Positions 9,399 through 20,831 are shown, numbered from the stretch's first letter. The stretch is 64,000 bases of DNA from Marinomonas rhizomae (GCF_024397855.1 NZ_CP073343.1:2542001-2606000); one strand, 5' to 3'. Made by a program: numbers and translations. Notes: a model not told the origin generated them from the sequence alone.

Positions 9399-11249
9399 CT
9401 AAATGTACAATTTCTTATTTTTACGACCACCATACACAAGATTAACTTGTGCACGAGTTACAACAATTGCCGTAAACATAGAAGTAAGAATACCCAGTGA
9501 CAATGTCACCGCAAAACCTTTAACAGGACCCGTACCGACCGCAAACAGAATCACAGCGACTAGCAAAGTAGTAATGTTAGCGTCGAAAATAGTTGTAAAG
9601 GCGCGATTAAAGCCAGAATGGATAGCTTGCTGATTCGGCACCCCACTGGCCAATTCCTCTTTTATTCGCGAGAAAATCAGCACGTTGGCGTCCACCGCCA
9701 TCCCCATCGTCAATACGATACCTGCAATACCTGGCAGCGTAAGCGTTGCCCCCAGAATAGACATACAAGCCATCAACAGTATGATATTCAAGCCCAGCGA
9801 TATGTTGGCAAAAATACCAAATACCTTGTAGTAAACCAGCATGAATAACATAACAACCAACAAACCAATTTGCGCCGAATTAACACCTAACTTGATGTTT
9901 TCCGCCCCCAAACTTGGTCCAATTGTACGCTCTTCCACAAAGTAAATTGGCGCAGCCAAAGCACCAGCACGAAGCAACAGAGCCAACTCAGAAGATTCAC
10001 GAGGACTATCCAACCCTGTAATACGGAATGAATTCCCTAGTGTCGTTTGAATAGTCGCTAAAGAAATAATGCCTTTTTCACTGTAACTTCTGCGCACTTC
10101 TTCCATTTTGCCGTCTTTTTCAACAAAACGACTGCGGGACTTATGCTCAATGAAAACAACCGCCATGTTACGGCCTACAGCAGAACGAGTAACTTTACTC
10201 ATTTGCTTGCCGCCTTTGGAATCCAAACTAATGTTTACCTGTGGGCGTCCATTTTCATCGAAAGAAGAGCTCGCATCAGAAACACTGTCACCCGTAATAA
10301 TAAGGTCACGCTCTAAACGCGCTGTACGACCACTACCATCACGGAAAGACAAGGTTTCAATATCCGCACCCTTATCATCCAGACCCGCTTCCAAATGGAA
10401 CTCAAGGTTGGCCGTAGCACCGATAATACGTTTAGCCGCTGCAGTATCCTGTACACCTGGTAATTCCACAACGATACGATTGCTACCTTGACGCTGCACC
10501 AAAGGCTCAGCAACACCCAGTTCATTTACACGATTTCGCAATGTTGTTAAGTTTTGCTGTAGCGCATAAGACTCGATTTCTTTCTTAGCAGGCTCTGTAA
10601 AACTCACATCCAAAAAGAAATCACTTCCATCCTGACGCGTAGCGTAACGGTATTCAGAAAAATCTTTCTCCAACAAAGTTTCAGCAGAAGCCAAATCTGA
10701 TTGCTGTAAAAAGCGAATAGAAAGCACACCGTCTTCAATATCTACACTGCGGTAGCGAACACGATCTTTTCGCAACGCCGCTTTCATTTCACTTGAACTA
10801 ACCTCAAGCTTTTGCTTTAGCGCTGCTGGCGTATCCACTTCCAACAAGAAGTGCACACCACCACGTAAATCAAGGCCCAACTTAGCAGGACCTGCCCCCA
10901 ACGAAGACAACCAGTCTGGCGTCGTAGGAACAAGGTTAAGTGCGGTTACATAATCATCACCCAGTGCTGCCGCCACAACTGGCTTAGCAGCAAGTTGGTC
11001 CTCACCGCTATTAAAGCGCAAGGTACCGCCAGCAGAGGTAAGCTCTGCTTGTTTTAAATCTATATTCGCTTTTGAGAGCGCATTTTTCGCTTTTTGCAAA
11101 GCTTGCTCATCAACAACAGCCGTTGCTTTTTGGGTAGATAGTTGTAGCGCTGGATCATCCGGATAAAGGTTTGGGAAGGCATACAGTAGCCCCAAAGCCA
11201 AAACAAGAAGAATTAGCAAATACTTCCACAAGGGATACTTGTTAAGCAT
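9399..11249 (-). CDS. secD: Protein translocase subunit SecD
   Basis: SecD is the large subunit of the SecDF translocation motor. Its 616 residues comprise TM1 (about 8-26), a large periplasmic region with the GLDLRGGVHFLLEVD signature near residue 125, and a C-terminal five-helix RND core with GIVLTMGMAVDANVLIFSRIKEE. Length and gene order match E. coli. It lies between yajC and secF in the same orientation. Confidence 0.97.
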   Translation of the reverse strand: MLNKYPLWKYLLILLVLALGLLYAFPNLYPDDPALQLSTQKATAVVDEQALQKAKNALSKANIDLKQAELTSAGGTLRFNSGEDQLAAKPVVAAALGDDYVTALNLVPTTPDWLSSLGAGPAKLGLDLRGGVHFLLEVDTPAALKQKLEVSSSEMKAALRKDRVRYRSVDIEDGVLSIRFLQQSDLASAETLLEKDFSEYRYATRQDGSDFFLDVSFTEPAKKEIESYALQQNLTTLRNRVNELGVAEPLVQRQGSNRIVVELPGVQDTAAAKRIIGATANLEFHLEAGLDDKGADIETLSFRDGSGRTARLERDLIITGDSVSDASSSFDENGRPQVNISLDSKGGKQMSKVTRSAVGRNMAVVFIEHKSRSRFVEKDGKMEEVRRSYSEKGIISLATIQTTLGNSFRITGLDSPRESSELALLLRAGALAAPIYFVEERTIGPSLGAENIKLGVNSAQIGLLVVMLFMLVYYKVFGIFANISLGLNIILLMACMSILGATLTLPGIAGIVLTMGMAVDANVLIFSRIKEELASGVPNQQAIHSGFNRAFTTIFDANITTLLVAVILFAVGTGPVKGFAVTLSLGILTSMFTAIVVTRAQVNLVYGGRKNKKLYI

Positions 11250-11293
11250 GAAAATTCCTTTACACCTAAAAAATTAAATGGATCGATAAAGAA

Positions 11294-11319
11294 GAAAAGC
11301 GCCTGGGTAGGCGCTTTTC
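11294..11319 (-). terminator. Hairpin between yajC and secD
   Basis: A perfect 10-bp stem (GAAAAGCGCC / GGCGCTTTTC) with a 6-base loop lies in the 78-base yajC-secD gap. On the minus strand it is followed by TTCTTTAT, a weak uridine tract. It may act as a partial terminator or as a transcript-processing/stability element that lowers secDF relative to yajC. Confidence 0.6.
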
Positions 11320-11327
11320 ATAGAAGG

Positions 11328-11654
11328 TTAAATTGACTTTAACGTTCCCTTAGGCAAAACAGCAGCAACTGAAGATTTTTGAAATTTCATTTCAATGCCT
11401 TCAGACACTTCAAGTACTACATAGTTATCGTCTACTTTAGACACTTTACCTAGTACACCACCGCCAGTTACTACCTCAGTACCTTTTGCTAGAGATGCAA
11501 TCAAGTTTTTATGCTCTTTTGCACGTTTCGCTTGTGGGCGCCACATAAGGAAGTAAAAAATGACAACGAAACCAGCAAGAAGTACTAGATTAAAAATACC
11601 CGTATCTGCTGCTGCGCCGCCTTCAGCGTAAGCTGGTGAGATCAATGCGATCAT
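11328..11654 (-). CDS. yajC: Preprotein translocase accessory subunit YajC
   Basis: YajC is a small single-span inner-membrane protein associated with SecDF. The 108 residues have one membrane helix (about 20-41, ending FYFLMWRPQAKRAKEH, the family signature) and a small cytoplasmic domain with TEVVTGGGVLGKV. It lies between tgt and secD in the usual queA-tgt-yajC-secDF order. Confidence 0.96.
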   Translation of the reverse strand: MIALISPAYAEGGAAADTGIFNLVLLAGFVVIFYFLMWRPQAKRAKEHKNLIASLAKGTEVVTGGGVLGKVSKVDDNYVVLEVSEGIEMKFQKSSVAAVLPKGTLKSI

Positions 11655-11726
11655 GGTGTTAACTCTCCAATGGTTTATGAAACTGTTGCAAACTCTTTTG
11701 TAAAGAAATTCGCATGATTTTGTTTA

Positions 11727-13939
<2,213 letters not shown>

Positions 13940-14050
13940 GAAAAGAAAGCTACCTAGGAAAAACGACCCAGTATTCTAGCGAAAAACCTCTCAAAAAGGT
14001 ACTTCCTAGCCACCAGTTGTGAAAAAGATAAAAAATAATACTAATAGCCG

Positions 14051-14078
14051 TTGACTTATCTTCTAAATACCCTAAAAT
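14051..14078 (+). promoter_or_regulatory. Sigma-70 promoter for tRNA-Leu
   Basis: TTGACT (14051-14056) and TAAAAT (14073-14078) are separated by 16 bp, with the tRNA 5' end 20 bases downstream. The match and the position just ahead of a stable RNA gene support it. Confidence 0.7.
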
Positions 14079-14097
14079 ACGCCTCACCTTTTTCAAG

Positions 14098-14182
14098 GCC
14101 AGTGTGGTGGAATTGGTAGACACGACGGATTCAAAATCCGTTGCCTTCGGGTGTGGCGGTTCGAGTCCGCCTACTGGTACCA
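14098..14182 (+). tRNA. tRNA-Leu (anticodon CAA)
   Basis: An 85-base class II tRNA. The acceptor arm GCCAGTG pairs with TACTGGT (two G-T wobbles). The D-loop has GGTAGAC. The anticodon stem ACGGA/TCCGT encloses loop TTCAAAA, giving CAA. A long variable arm follows, then T-arm GGCGG-TTCGAGT-CCGCC and an encoded CCA. It decodes UUG. Confidence 0.97.
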
Positions 14183-14186
14183 ACAT

Positions 14187-14219
14187 AAAAAGCCCTGATC
14201 ATTGATCAGGGCTTTTTTT
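14187..14219 (+). terminator. Terminator after tRNA-Leu
   Basis: A long near-perfect stem (AAAAAGCCCTGATCA with TGATCAGGGCTTTTT) is followed by a T-run and starts four bases after the tRNA CCA end. Confidence 0.92.
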
Positions 14220-14282
14220 CGTTCCTTGAATGTCATTCTTGGGTTATGAAATTACATAAATGCATCATTTTAGGAACAACAC

Positions 14283-14480
14283 ATGAATCGCCGCAAAAAA
14301 ATCAAAGATATATACGACAAACGCATGAAGCAGGCTAACTTAAAAGTTAACCCTAAAAAATCCAAGCCAAAATACATTTCCAAAGCGGAACGCGCAAAAA
14401 TGGAAGCCGAAGCGGCAGCTAACCCAAGCGCGGAAATCACCACAGAAACAGCAGACACAAACGAAACAACAGACGTTTAA
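14283..14480 (+). CDS. Small DUF2986-family protein
   Basis: A 65-residue, highly basic protein: MNRRKKIKDIYDKRMKQAN, then KPKYISKAERAKMEAE, then an acidic Thr/Glu tail. This matches the short DUF2986 family seen in marine gammaproteobacteria, whose function is unknown. There is no membrane segment or signal. Its stop overlaps the convergent regulator gene by four bases. Confidence 0.75.
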   Translation: MNRRKKIKDIYDKRMKQANLKVNPKKSKPKYISKAERAKMEAEAAANPSAEITTETADTNETTDV

Positions 14481-15292
14481 AATCGCGCTCTAAAATGCCA
14501 GTCACCTTCATTTATATCATTATGGATTGACTGGCGAATATCCTCATCTATCTCATCACTCTTTGGGTCATATAAACCACACTGAGCAACCGCATGCTTT
14601 TTGTTTATATTTTTGCCCAAGTATTCATACACAACTCGCACACAACATGGCGCCCTTTCGCCACTACCTGACACCCCTAGACGCAACCCAGTCAAGCGCT
14701 CAACGCGATTTCGAAAAGAGGGATAAAGTATGGTCTGTGTCATTTCTACATGCGTCTGACTTTCATAATCAATCAAAAACAACCGATCCGAAAGCAATTG
14801 CACGAAACCATTATAAACACCATGGAAAGACTTTTTGACATTGCGCGGGTTTAGTCGTTCGGTACGCTGATAATAGGTCTTGCCATCTTGCGACTCTATA
14901 TGCACCAAGGTACGCAATATTTTCCCCGGGCACGCCATGGAGTAATAATACTCGAAATAGTAGCCATTATATTTTGCTACGCCCAACTGACCAGATTGAT
15001 TAAGCCGATTGAATTGCAACTGCTCAGGTGTCAGACTTTTGGCTTCTTCACTCTGACGAATCGGACGCACTTGCACCAACTTAACAAACTGCTCATGGGA
15101 GAGCATCATTTCATCAGGCTCTACACCAAAAAACTCACAAATACGTCGCTGCGTACTGTTACTCGGCATGGTGGTACCATTGAGGTAACGGTTAAATTGC
15201 GCACGATTAATATTAAGTCGACGACATACATCCGCAACCGATTTGTAGTAACTGCATAACAATTGCAAGTTATCCGCAAAATGCTGAACCAT
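14477..15292 (-). CDS. XRE-type helix-turn-helix transcriptional regulator
   Basis: A 271-residue regulator. Residues 15-60 form a Cro/CI-like HTH (SVADVCRRLNINRAQFNRYLNG followed by MPSNSTQRRICEFFGVEPDEM). The remaining 200 residues are a putative ligand-sensing domain I do not recognise. It is divergent from the AGCS symporter-aspA-ansA genes across a 226-base gap holding an inverted repeat, so it probably controls them; that is inference from position. Confidence 0.8.
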   Translation of the reverse strand: MVQHFADNLQLLCSYYKSVADVCRRLNINRAQFNRYLNGTTMPSNSTQRRICEFFGVEPDEMMLSHEQFVKLVQVRPIRQSEEAKSLTPEQLQFNRLNQSGQLGVAKYNGYYFEYYYSMACPGKILRTLVHIESQDGKTYYQRTERLNPRNVKKSFHGVYNGFVQLLSDRLFLIDYESQTHVEMTQTILYPSFRNRVERLTGLRLGVSGSGERAPCCVRVVYEYLGKNINKKHAVAQCGLYDPKSDEIDEDIRQSIHNDINEGDWHFRARF

Positions 15293-15380
15293 GATAAGCC
15301 CTATTAAATCTTATTTTGCATACCAACATAAACCCGTCGCTAGTGTAATAAATCATAGAATATAAAACACGCATAAAATA

Positions 15381-15415
15381 GTGCTAGTTGACGCTACCAT
15401 AGCACCAACTAGCAT
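15381..15415 (+). promoter_or_regulatory. Candidate operator/promoter for the AGCS-aspA-ansA module
   Basis: TGCTAGTTG (15382-15390) and CAACTAGCA (15406-15414) form a 9-bp perfect inverted repeat. A nested second pairing, GTGCTA with TAGCAC, is also possible. TTGACG (15388) and TAGCAT (15410), 16 bp apart, could be a weak sigma-70 promoter lying inside the repeat, as expected for a repressor-controlled promoter. Binding by the divergent XRE regulator is inferred. Confidence 0.4.
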
Positions 15416-15518
15416 CAGACCGCACCTATTTACGAACTCCCCTTCCTACTCATTTTTCGTTCCAATAACCGCTTCAATACCCCCTTAATAAATCTAAAAA
15501 CACTAGGAGTTATTATCC

Positions 15519-16943
15519 ATGCTATCCCTTCTCACTGACTTGCTTTGGAGCAAGGTTCTTATTGCTGTATTAGTCGGTCTTGGTATTTGGTTTACCGTTG
15601 CAACCCGCTTCGTACAGTTTCGCTACTTTGGTAATATGTTTAGCATACTAACAGCCAAACACCATGAAGCTAACAGCAAACACTTAAGCTCATTCCAAGC
15701 ACTAATATTATCGGTTGCTGGTCGCGTCGGTGGCGGCAACATTGCCGGTGTAGCCGTAGCCATCACCATTGGCGGTCCAGGTGCAATTTTCTGGATGTGG
15801 GTTGTTGGCCTAATGGGCATGGCAACCAGCTTTGTAGAGTGCTTGTTAGCGCAAACCTATAAATCAGCAGAAAGTGACGGCTCTTATCGTGGCGGCCCAG
15901 CATTTTATATTGAACGAGGCCTAGGCAAAAACTGGAAATGGCTATCTGTTCTCTACTCAATATTACTATTAGCCACATTTGGCATTGCCTTCACGACGCT
16001 TCAGTCATACTCAGTTGCGACATCCCTAGAAGATGCGTTTGGCATTCAGCCTTACTACAGCGGAATTGGTATGGCACTTATTGTTGGACTGATTATTTTC
16101 GGCGGAGTGAAACGTATCGCTCAAGTTGCTGAAATATTAGTGCCTATCATGGCAGGCGGTTATTTACTCATCGCTCTCATCGTACTTGCGATGAACCTAA
16201 GTGCCATTCCTGACACGCTAGTGATGATTGTAAAAAGCGCCTTTGGTTTAGAGCCTGCATTTGGTGGTGGCATAGGTGCAGCCATTCTAATGGGCGTAAA
16301 ACGTGGCCTGTTCTCTAATGAGGCTGGTCTTGGAAGTGCACCAAACGTGGCTGCGGTAGCTCACATTCCACACCCTGCAAACCAAGGTATCGTTCAAGCC
16401 TTTTCTGTCTTTATCGACACCATTGTATTGTGTACTTGTACTGCTCTGATCATTCTTCTTGGCAGCGCTTACGACCCAAGCAGCACAGATACAGTTCAAG
16501 GCGTCGCACTGACTCAAGCTTCTTTAGCCACACACATGGGTGATTACGGTCGTATGTTTGTCAGTATTGCTTTGTTACTATTTGGCTTTAGTACCATTCT
16601 CTACAACTACTACCTAGGTGAAAATAGCGTTAGCTACCTAACCAAATCTGATAATCATGGTTTCTACATGAATGCCTTCCGCGTCATCATAATTTGCCTT
16701 TGCTGTACAGGCGCTATTCTTGATTTGGGCACTGTGTTCGCCTTTGCGGATCTAAGTATGGGGCTATTAGCTCTGGTTAACTTATTTGCTCTTGCCTTGC
16801 TATTTAAAATTGCAAAGCGCGTCATGAAAGACTTTGACGATCAGCGCAAAGAAGGCAAGAAAACGCCGACATTTGAAGCCGCCCGTTTTCAAGACTTAGA
16901 ACTTGACCAAGAATCTTGGCCAACTAACGACTCTCACCGCTAA
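15519..16943 (+). CDS. Alanine/glycine:cation symporter (AGCS family)
   Basis: A 474-residue sodium or proton symporter for small neutral amino acids, with about ten membrane helices. Family motifs visible include the N-terminal TRFVQFRYFGNMF, SSFQALILSVAGRVGGGNIAGVA (substrate/ion region), SDGSYRGGPAFYIERGLG, and MGVKRGLFSNEAGLGSAPN. An AGGAG-type site precedes the ATG. Given aspA and ansA downstream, it may import alanine, glycine or a related amino acid used for nitrogen; the exact substrate is not deducible. Confidence 0.93.
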   Translation: MLSLLTDLLWSKVLIAVLVGLGIWFTVATRFVQFRYFGNMFSILTAKHHEANSKHLSSFQALILSVAGRVGGGNIAGVAVAITIGGPGAIFWMWVVGLMGMATSFVECLLAQTYKSAESDGSYRGGPAFYIERGLGKNWKWLSVLYSILLLATFGIAFTTLQSYSVATSLEDAFGIQPYYSGIGMALIVGLIIFGGVKRIAQVAEILVPIMAGGYLLIALIVLAMNLSAIPDTLVMIVKSAFGLEPAFGGGIGAAILMGVKRGLFSNEAGLGSAPNVAAVAHIPHPANQGIVQAFSVFIDTIVLCTCTALIILLGSAYDPSSTDTVQGVALTQASLATHMGDYGRMFVSIALLLFGFSTILYNYYLGENSVSYLTKSDNHGFYMNAFRVIIICLCCTGAILDLGTVFAFADLSMGLLALVNLFALALLFKIAKRVMKDFDDQRKEGKKTPTFEAARFQDLELDQESWPTNDSHR

Positions 16944-16959
16944 CAATTCAACTTAGATT

Positions 16960-16985
16960 ACGCCTCACCCTATCCGGTGAGGCGT
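16960..16985 (+). promoter_or_regulatory. Strong hairpin between AGCS gene and aspA
   Basis: A perfect 10-bp GC-rich stem (ACGCCTCACC / GGTGAGGCGT) with a 6-base loop ends seven bases before the aspA ribosome site. It has no T-run, so it is more likely an mRNA end-stabiliser or processing element than a terminator. Confidence 0.55.
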
Positions 16986-16997
16986 CAGGAAGCCATC

Positions 16998-18401
16998 ATG
17001 AACACTCGCTCTGAATACGATTTACTTGGCAATATGAACGTTCCCGCTGACGCGTTATACGGCATACAAACATTGCGTGCAGCTCAGAATTTTTCCATCA
17101 CTGGCGTTCCAATTTCCCACTTTCCTGAGCTGATCAAAGCGTTGGCCATGGTGAAAGCCGCTGCCGCTCGAACCAACCAAGAAATGAAACTACTTACGAC
17201 TGAAAAAGCAGACGCCATCGTATTTGCCTGCCAAGACTTAATTCAAGGTCAATATCACGACCAATTTATTGTCGATGTAATCCAAGGCGGCGCAGGCACA
17301 TCAACAAATATGAACGCTAACGAAGTCATCGCCAACATAGCATTAACGAAACTAGGCCATGAAAAAGGCGATTACAAATACCTGCATCCAAATGACGACG
17401 TTAACCGCTCACAATCCACCAACGACGCCTACCCAACGGCCGCTTGTTTGAGCATCCAATTTGCAGCGGATAACTTTGTTCCAAGTCTTGCTTCACTAAA
17501 AGAAGCGCTAGAAGCCAAAGCTCGTGAATTCGCCCACATCGTAAAGATGGGCCGTACGCAACTGCAAGACGCCGTACCAATGACACTAGGACAAGAATTT
17601 GATGCCTTTGCCGTTACCCTTGGCGAAGACATTGATCGCATCAGTGAAGCCTGTGCACTGCTTTGTGAAGTCAACCTTGGCGGCACCGCAATCGGCACTG
17701 GCATCAATACACCCGAGGGTTACGCAAAACTGGTGGTAGAAAAACTAGCAACCATCTCAACCAAACCACTCGTACCAGCAAGCAACCTAGTGGAAGCAAC
17801 CTCTGACATGGGTGCGTTCGTTTTTTTCTCTGGCATTTTAAAACGCCTTGCGATCAAACTAAGCAAGATGAGCAATGACTTGCGCCTATTATCAAGTGGC
17901 CCTCGTACTGGTTTAGGTGAGATCAACTTACCTGCAATGCAACCAGGATCTTCCATTATGCCGGGTAAGGTAAACCCCGTTATTCCTGAAGCAATGAACC
18001 AAACGGCCTACCAAGTCATCGCATCCGACCTTGCGGTGACATTGGCAGCGGAAGCAGGCCAACTACAACTCAATGCCATGGAGCCGATGATCATTTATAA
18101 CGTACTCAATTCGTTAAAAATGCTCAAAGAGGCTTGTCATATGTTAGAAACTCGCTGCATACGTGGTATTACAGCAAACGAAGCCATTTGTGCTGGCCAC
18201 GTTGAAAACAGCATCGGCATCATCACTGCATTAGTTCCGCACATTGGTTATGCCAATGCATCTCGCATTGCCAACACCGCACTACATACTGGCAATACCG
18301 TAAAAGCTTTGGTCATTGAAGAAAATCTGCTCACAGAAGAGCAAGTGAATATTTTGCTCAGCCCACAATCCATGCTGTCACCTAGCAAGGTGGTATTATG
18401 A
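16998..18401 (+). CDS. aspA: Aspartate ammonia-lyase
   Basis: AspA converts aspartate to fumarate and ammonia. The 467-residue protein has the fumarase/aspartase signature GSSIMPGKVNPVIPEAMNQ near residue 315, plus the early TNMNANEVIAN and SQSTNDAYPTA motifs of the active site. An in-frame ATG exists at 16977, but the one at 16998 has GGAAG seven bases before it and gives the usual N-terminus MNTRSEYDLLG. Its stop overlaps the ansA start (TATGA), so the pair is translationally coupled. Confidence 0.96.
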   Translation: MNTRSEYDLLGNMNVPADALYGIQTLRAAQNFSITGVPISHFPELIKALAMVKAAAARTNQEMKLLTTEKADAIVFACQDLIQGQYHDQFIVDVIQGGAGTSTNMNANEVIANIALTKLGHEKGDYKYLHPNDDVNRSQSTNDAYPTAACLSIQFAADNFVPSLASLKEALEAKAREFAHIVKMGRTQLQDAVPMTLGQEFDAFAVTLGEDIDRISEACALLCEVNLGGTAIGTGINTPEGYAKLVVEKLATISTKPLVPASNLVEATSDMGAFVFFSGILKRLAIKLSKMSNDLRLLSSGPRTGLGEINLPAMQPGSSIMPGKVNPVIPEAMNQTAYQVIASDLAVTLAAEAGQLQLNAMEPMIIYNVLNSLKMLKEACHMLETRCIRGITANEAICAGHVENSIGIITALVPHIGYANASRIANTALHTGNTVKALVIEENLLTEEQVNILLSPQSMLSPSKVVL

Positions 18402-19429
18402 GTGCACAAGTTCTCATCTTATACACGGGCGGCACCATTGGCATGATTCAAACAGAGCAGGGATTAGCCCCTGCTTCTGGCCTGCAGGAGCGCATCGAGA
18501 TGGCATTAGGGATGAGCGTAAACACGCTTCCCTCTTTTGAAGTATTGGAAATTTCACCTTTAATAGACAGCGCCAACATAACTCCAAAGCACTGGACAAA
18601 GTTAGTCGCAATTCTTGCAACCCATTGGAAAGATTACGCTGGCTTTGTCATTCTCCATGGCACGGACACCATGGCTTATACAGCCTCTGCTTTGTCTTTC
18701 ATGCTTGGCGCTTGCACTAAGAACATCATCCTAACCGGTTCGCAAATTCCTTTAGGTATGAATCGAAGCGATGCGACTTCCAATTTACAAGCCGCATTAT
18801 CGCTAGCGGTCTCCCACAAAATACCCGATGTGAGCTTAGTTTTTGATGGCAAGCTAATGCGTGGCAACCGCATTCAAAAAGTCAGTAGCAATCGTATTGA
18901 AGCCTTCCAAGCCCCCAATGATGATTTACTTGGCGAGCTGGCAATTGATATTAAACTTTACCCAGATCGCATGATTAAAAGTAACAAAGAGAACTCGGCG
19001 CCCCTGGTTGAAAACCGCATCGTTTGCTTTATAACGGGCGCTGTTGGAGTCATCACTCTTCACCCAAGTCAACCCATTGCAGTTTTACAAAGTCTACTCG
19101 ATGACGAAAATTGCAAAGCCATTGTTCTGCTAACCTATGGCGCAGGCAATGTACCCGACCAAAACCCTGCATTTTTGTCTTTCTTAACAGAAGCCATGTT
19201 GCGCAAGAAAAACGTCATAAATTTAACCCAATGCCTACACGGCGGCGTCTCTCAGGGCGCCTATGCGGCGGGATCTATCCTATCGTCAATGAATGTATTA
19301 AGCGGTAAAGATATGACTTTAGAAGCGGCCTTCTGCAAGCTCCATTGGCTAATTGCCACAGGGGAAAACTATTACGGTATTCTAGAGAAATGGAACACAA
19401 ATTATTGTGGTGAGTTTACCCACCAGTAA
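18398..19429 (+). CDS. ansA: L-asparaginase, cytoplasmic type I-like
   Basis: Hydrolyses asparagine to aspartate and ammonia. The first catalytic Thr lies in LYTGGTIGM (about 8-16) and the second motif is HGTDTMAYTASALSFML (about 88-104). There is no signal peptide, and the sequence around these motifs matches cytoplasmic AnsA better than periplasmic AnsB. Its product is the substrate of AspA, encoded just upstream with a 4-base overlap. Confidence 0.93.
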   Translation: MSAQVLILYTGGTIGMIQTEQGLAPASGLQERIEMALGMSVNTLPSFEVLEISPLIDSANITPKHWTKLVAILATHWKDYAGFVILHGTDTMAYTASALSFMLGACTKNIILTGSQIPLGMNRSDATSNLQAALSLAVSHKIPDVSLVFDGKLMRGNRIQKVSSNRIEAFQAPNDDLLGELAIDIKLYPDRMIKSNKENSAPLVENRIVCFITGAVGVITLHPSQPIAVLQSLLDDENCKAIVLLTYGAGNVPDQNPAFLSFLTEAMLRKKNVINLTQCLHGGVSQGAYAAGSILSSMNVLSGKDMTLEAAFCKLHWLIATGENYYGILEKWNTNYCGEFTHQ

Positions 19430-19443
19430 TACTCGACATACTT

Positions 19444-19482
19444 AATGGCCTTTGCACGAGACAGTACAAAGGCCATTTTTTT
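19444..19482 (+). terminator. Terminator after ansA
   Basis: An 11-bp stem (AATGGCCTTTG / CAAAGGCCATT) with a 12-base loop is followed by a T-run. It sits between convergent ansA and the VOC-protein gene. Confidence 0.85.
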
Positions 19483-19837
19483 ACTCGCTAGGTTCGCTCC
19501 ATACTGCCCATTCATTACCGCACGGATCAAGAAAGTGAAAACGACGACCACCAGGAAAATCAAAAATCACTTGTTCTATCGTACCACCAGCCGCCTGAAC
19601 TTTTTCAAACACGGTTTCCAATTCATTGCTGTACAAAATAATCAGCGCCGCACCATTTTGTGGTCTAGAGCAAAAATTTGCCTGAAAAAAGCCTCCATCT
19701 AACCCAGCATTTTCAAAAGCTGAATACTCAGAACCATAATCTTTAAAGCCCCAACCAAACACCTGAGTAAAAAAAGCTTTATTTAACGCTAAATCACGCG
19801 CCGGCAATTCAACATAATTGATTTTATTAGACTCCAT
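19481..19837 (-). CDS. VOC-superfamily (glyoxalase/bleomycin-resistance-like) protein
   Basis: 118 residues with the beta-alpha-beta-beta-beta fold signature: INYVELPARDLALNKAFFTQVFGWGFKDYG at the N-terminus and FHFLDPCGNEWAVWS at the C-terminus. VOC proteins may be metal-dependent lyases, dioxygenases or binding proteins; the reaction here is unknown. The start is seven bases after the stop of the EamA exporter gene, so they form an operon. Confidence 0.85.
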   Translation of the reverse strand: MESNKINYVELPARDLALNKAFFTQVFGWGFKDYGSEYSAFENAGLDGGFFQANFCSRPQNGAALIILYSNELETVFEKVQAAGGTIEQVIFDFPGGRRFHFLDPCGNEWAVWSEPSE

Positions 19838-19844
19838 ATGCCCC

Positions 19845-20732
19845 TCACTTAATCGTCGATGTCACGACCAAAATAACACTCATCACAATAAGCGCACCGC
19901 CAATCCACTGCTGTTTCGTCATCTTCTCAGCAAAGCGCACTTTCGAATAATACAAGGTTCCGATGATTTCAATCTGTCCTAAGGTTTTCACTAAAGCAGG
20001 ATTCACCAAAGCAAAACCGGTAAACCAACCAATGGAACCTAACGAACTTAGTACACCAACTTTACAACTTAACGCCAACTCATTTTTAAATGGCGCCAAC
20101 AAATCCTTACTTCTATAGATTTGAACACCGCACAAAATAATAGACTGTAAAGCCAAAACATACCAAAGTGTAACCCCTGCACTGGTTATCAAAGAGCCAG
20201 ATAAAGAATGGCTGGCCATCGACGCGGTAACGGAAGTAACAGCAAAACAAAAACCACTCGCCAATCCAAGTAACAAAGAAATATCTTTATGAGCCTGTTT
20301 AATATTCTTCCATTTCACGCTCATAACAACAGCGCCTAATACCCCTAAAAAAATCCCAATCCACGAGCCAATCGTCAAAGTATAATGCAACAGAGGTAAA
20401 CCAATTAATGCAGCCAACACCGCTTCCGTTTTCGCCAACAAGGTTCCTAGCGCAAAGCTACCAGACTGAAATGCACGTAACATAAAATACGTCGCCATGA
20501 TTTGGGCTATAGCGCAAATACTAGCAGCAACCCAAAAGCGCAGATTATTGTCGACTGATACCCAGCCAAATAATTGCCAACAGGCCACAAGATAGACACT
20601 AACTAATGGCAAACCAAACAAAGATCGAGACATGGTGGCATGCAGGAAGCCCGTTTCACGAGCCAACGTATTTTGATACGCCGTTCGAACTGACTGACAA
20701 CCTGCTGCAAACAAAGTAATAAAGATCCACAT
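19845..20732 (-). CDS. EamA/DMT-superfamily transporter
   Basis: A 295-residue inner-membrane protein with about ten hydrophobic helices in two EamA-like halves (for example IMATYFMLRAFQSGSFALGTLLAKTEAVLAALIG in the first half, seen in parts). The drug/metabolite superfamily includes metabolite and amino-acid exporters; the substrate is unknown. It is co-directional and nearly abutting the VOC gene. Confidence 0.82.
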   Translation of the reverse strand: MWIFITLFAAGCQSVRTAYQNTLARETGFLHATMSRSLFGLPLVSVYLVACWQLFGWVSVDNNLRFWVAASICAIAQIMATYFMLRAFQSGSFALGTLLAKTEAVLAALIGLPLLHYTLTIGSWIGIFLGVLGAVVMSVKWKNIKQAHKDISLLLGLASGFCFAVTSVTASMASHSLSGSLITSAGVTLWYVLALQSIILCGVQIYRSKDLLAPFKNELALSCKVGVLSSLGSIGWFTGFALVNPALVKTLGQIEIIGTLYYSKVRFAEKMTKQQWIGGALIVMSVILVVTSTIK

Positions 20733-20831
20733 ACCAATGCCTTATATTGGATTTAAAGCGCTAGCATGAGGTTAAGAGAAGTATTTGTAAAAGGAATAAA
20801 TCTTATATTTTGGATTCCATAAAGGAATGCT

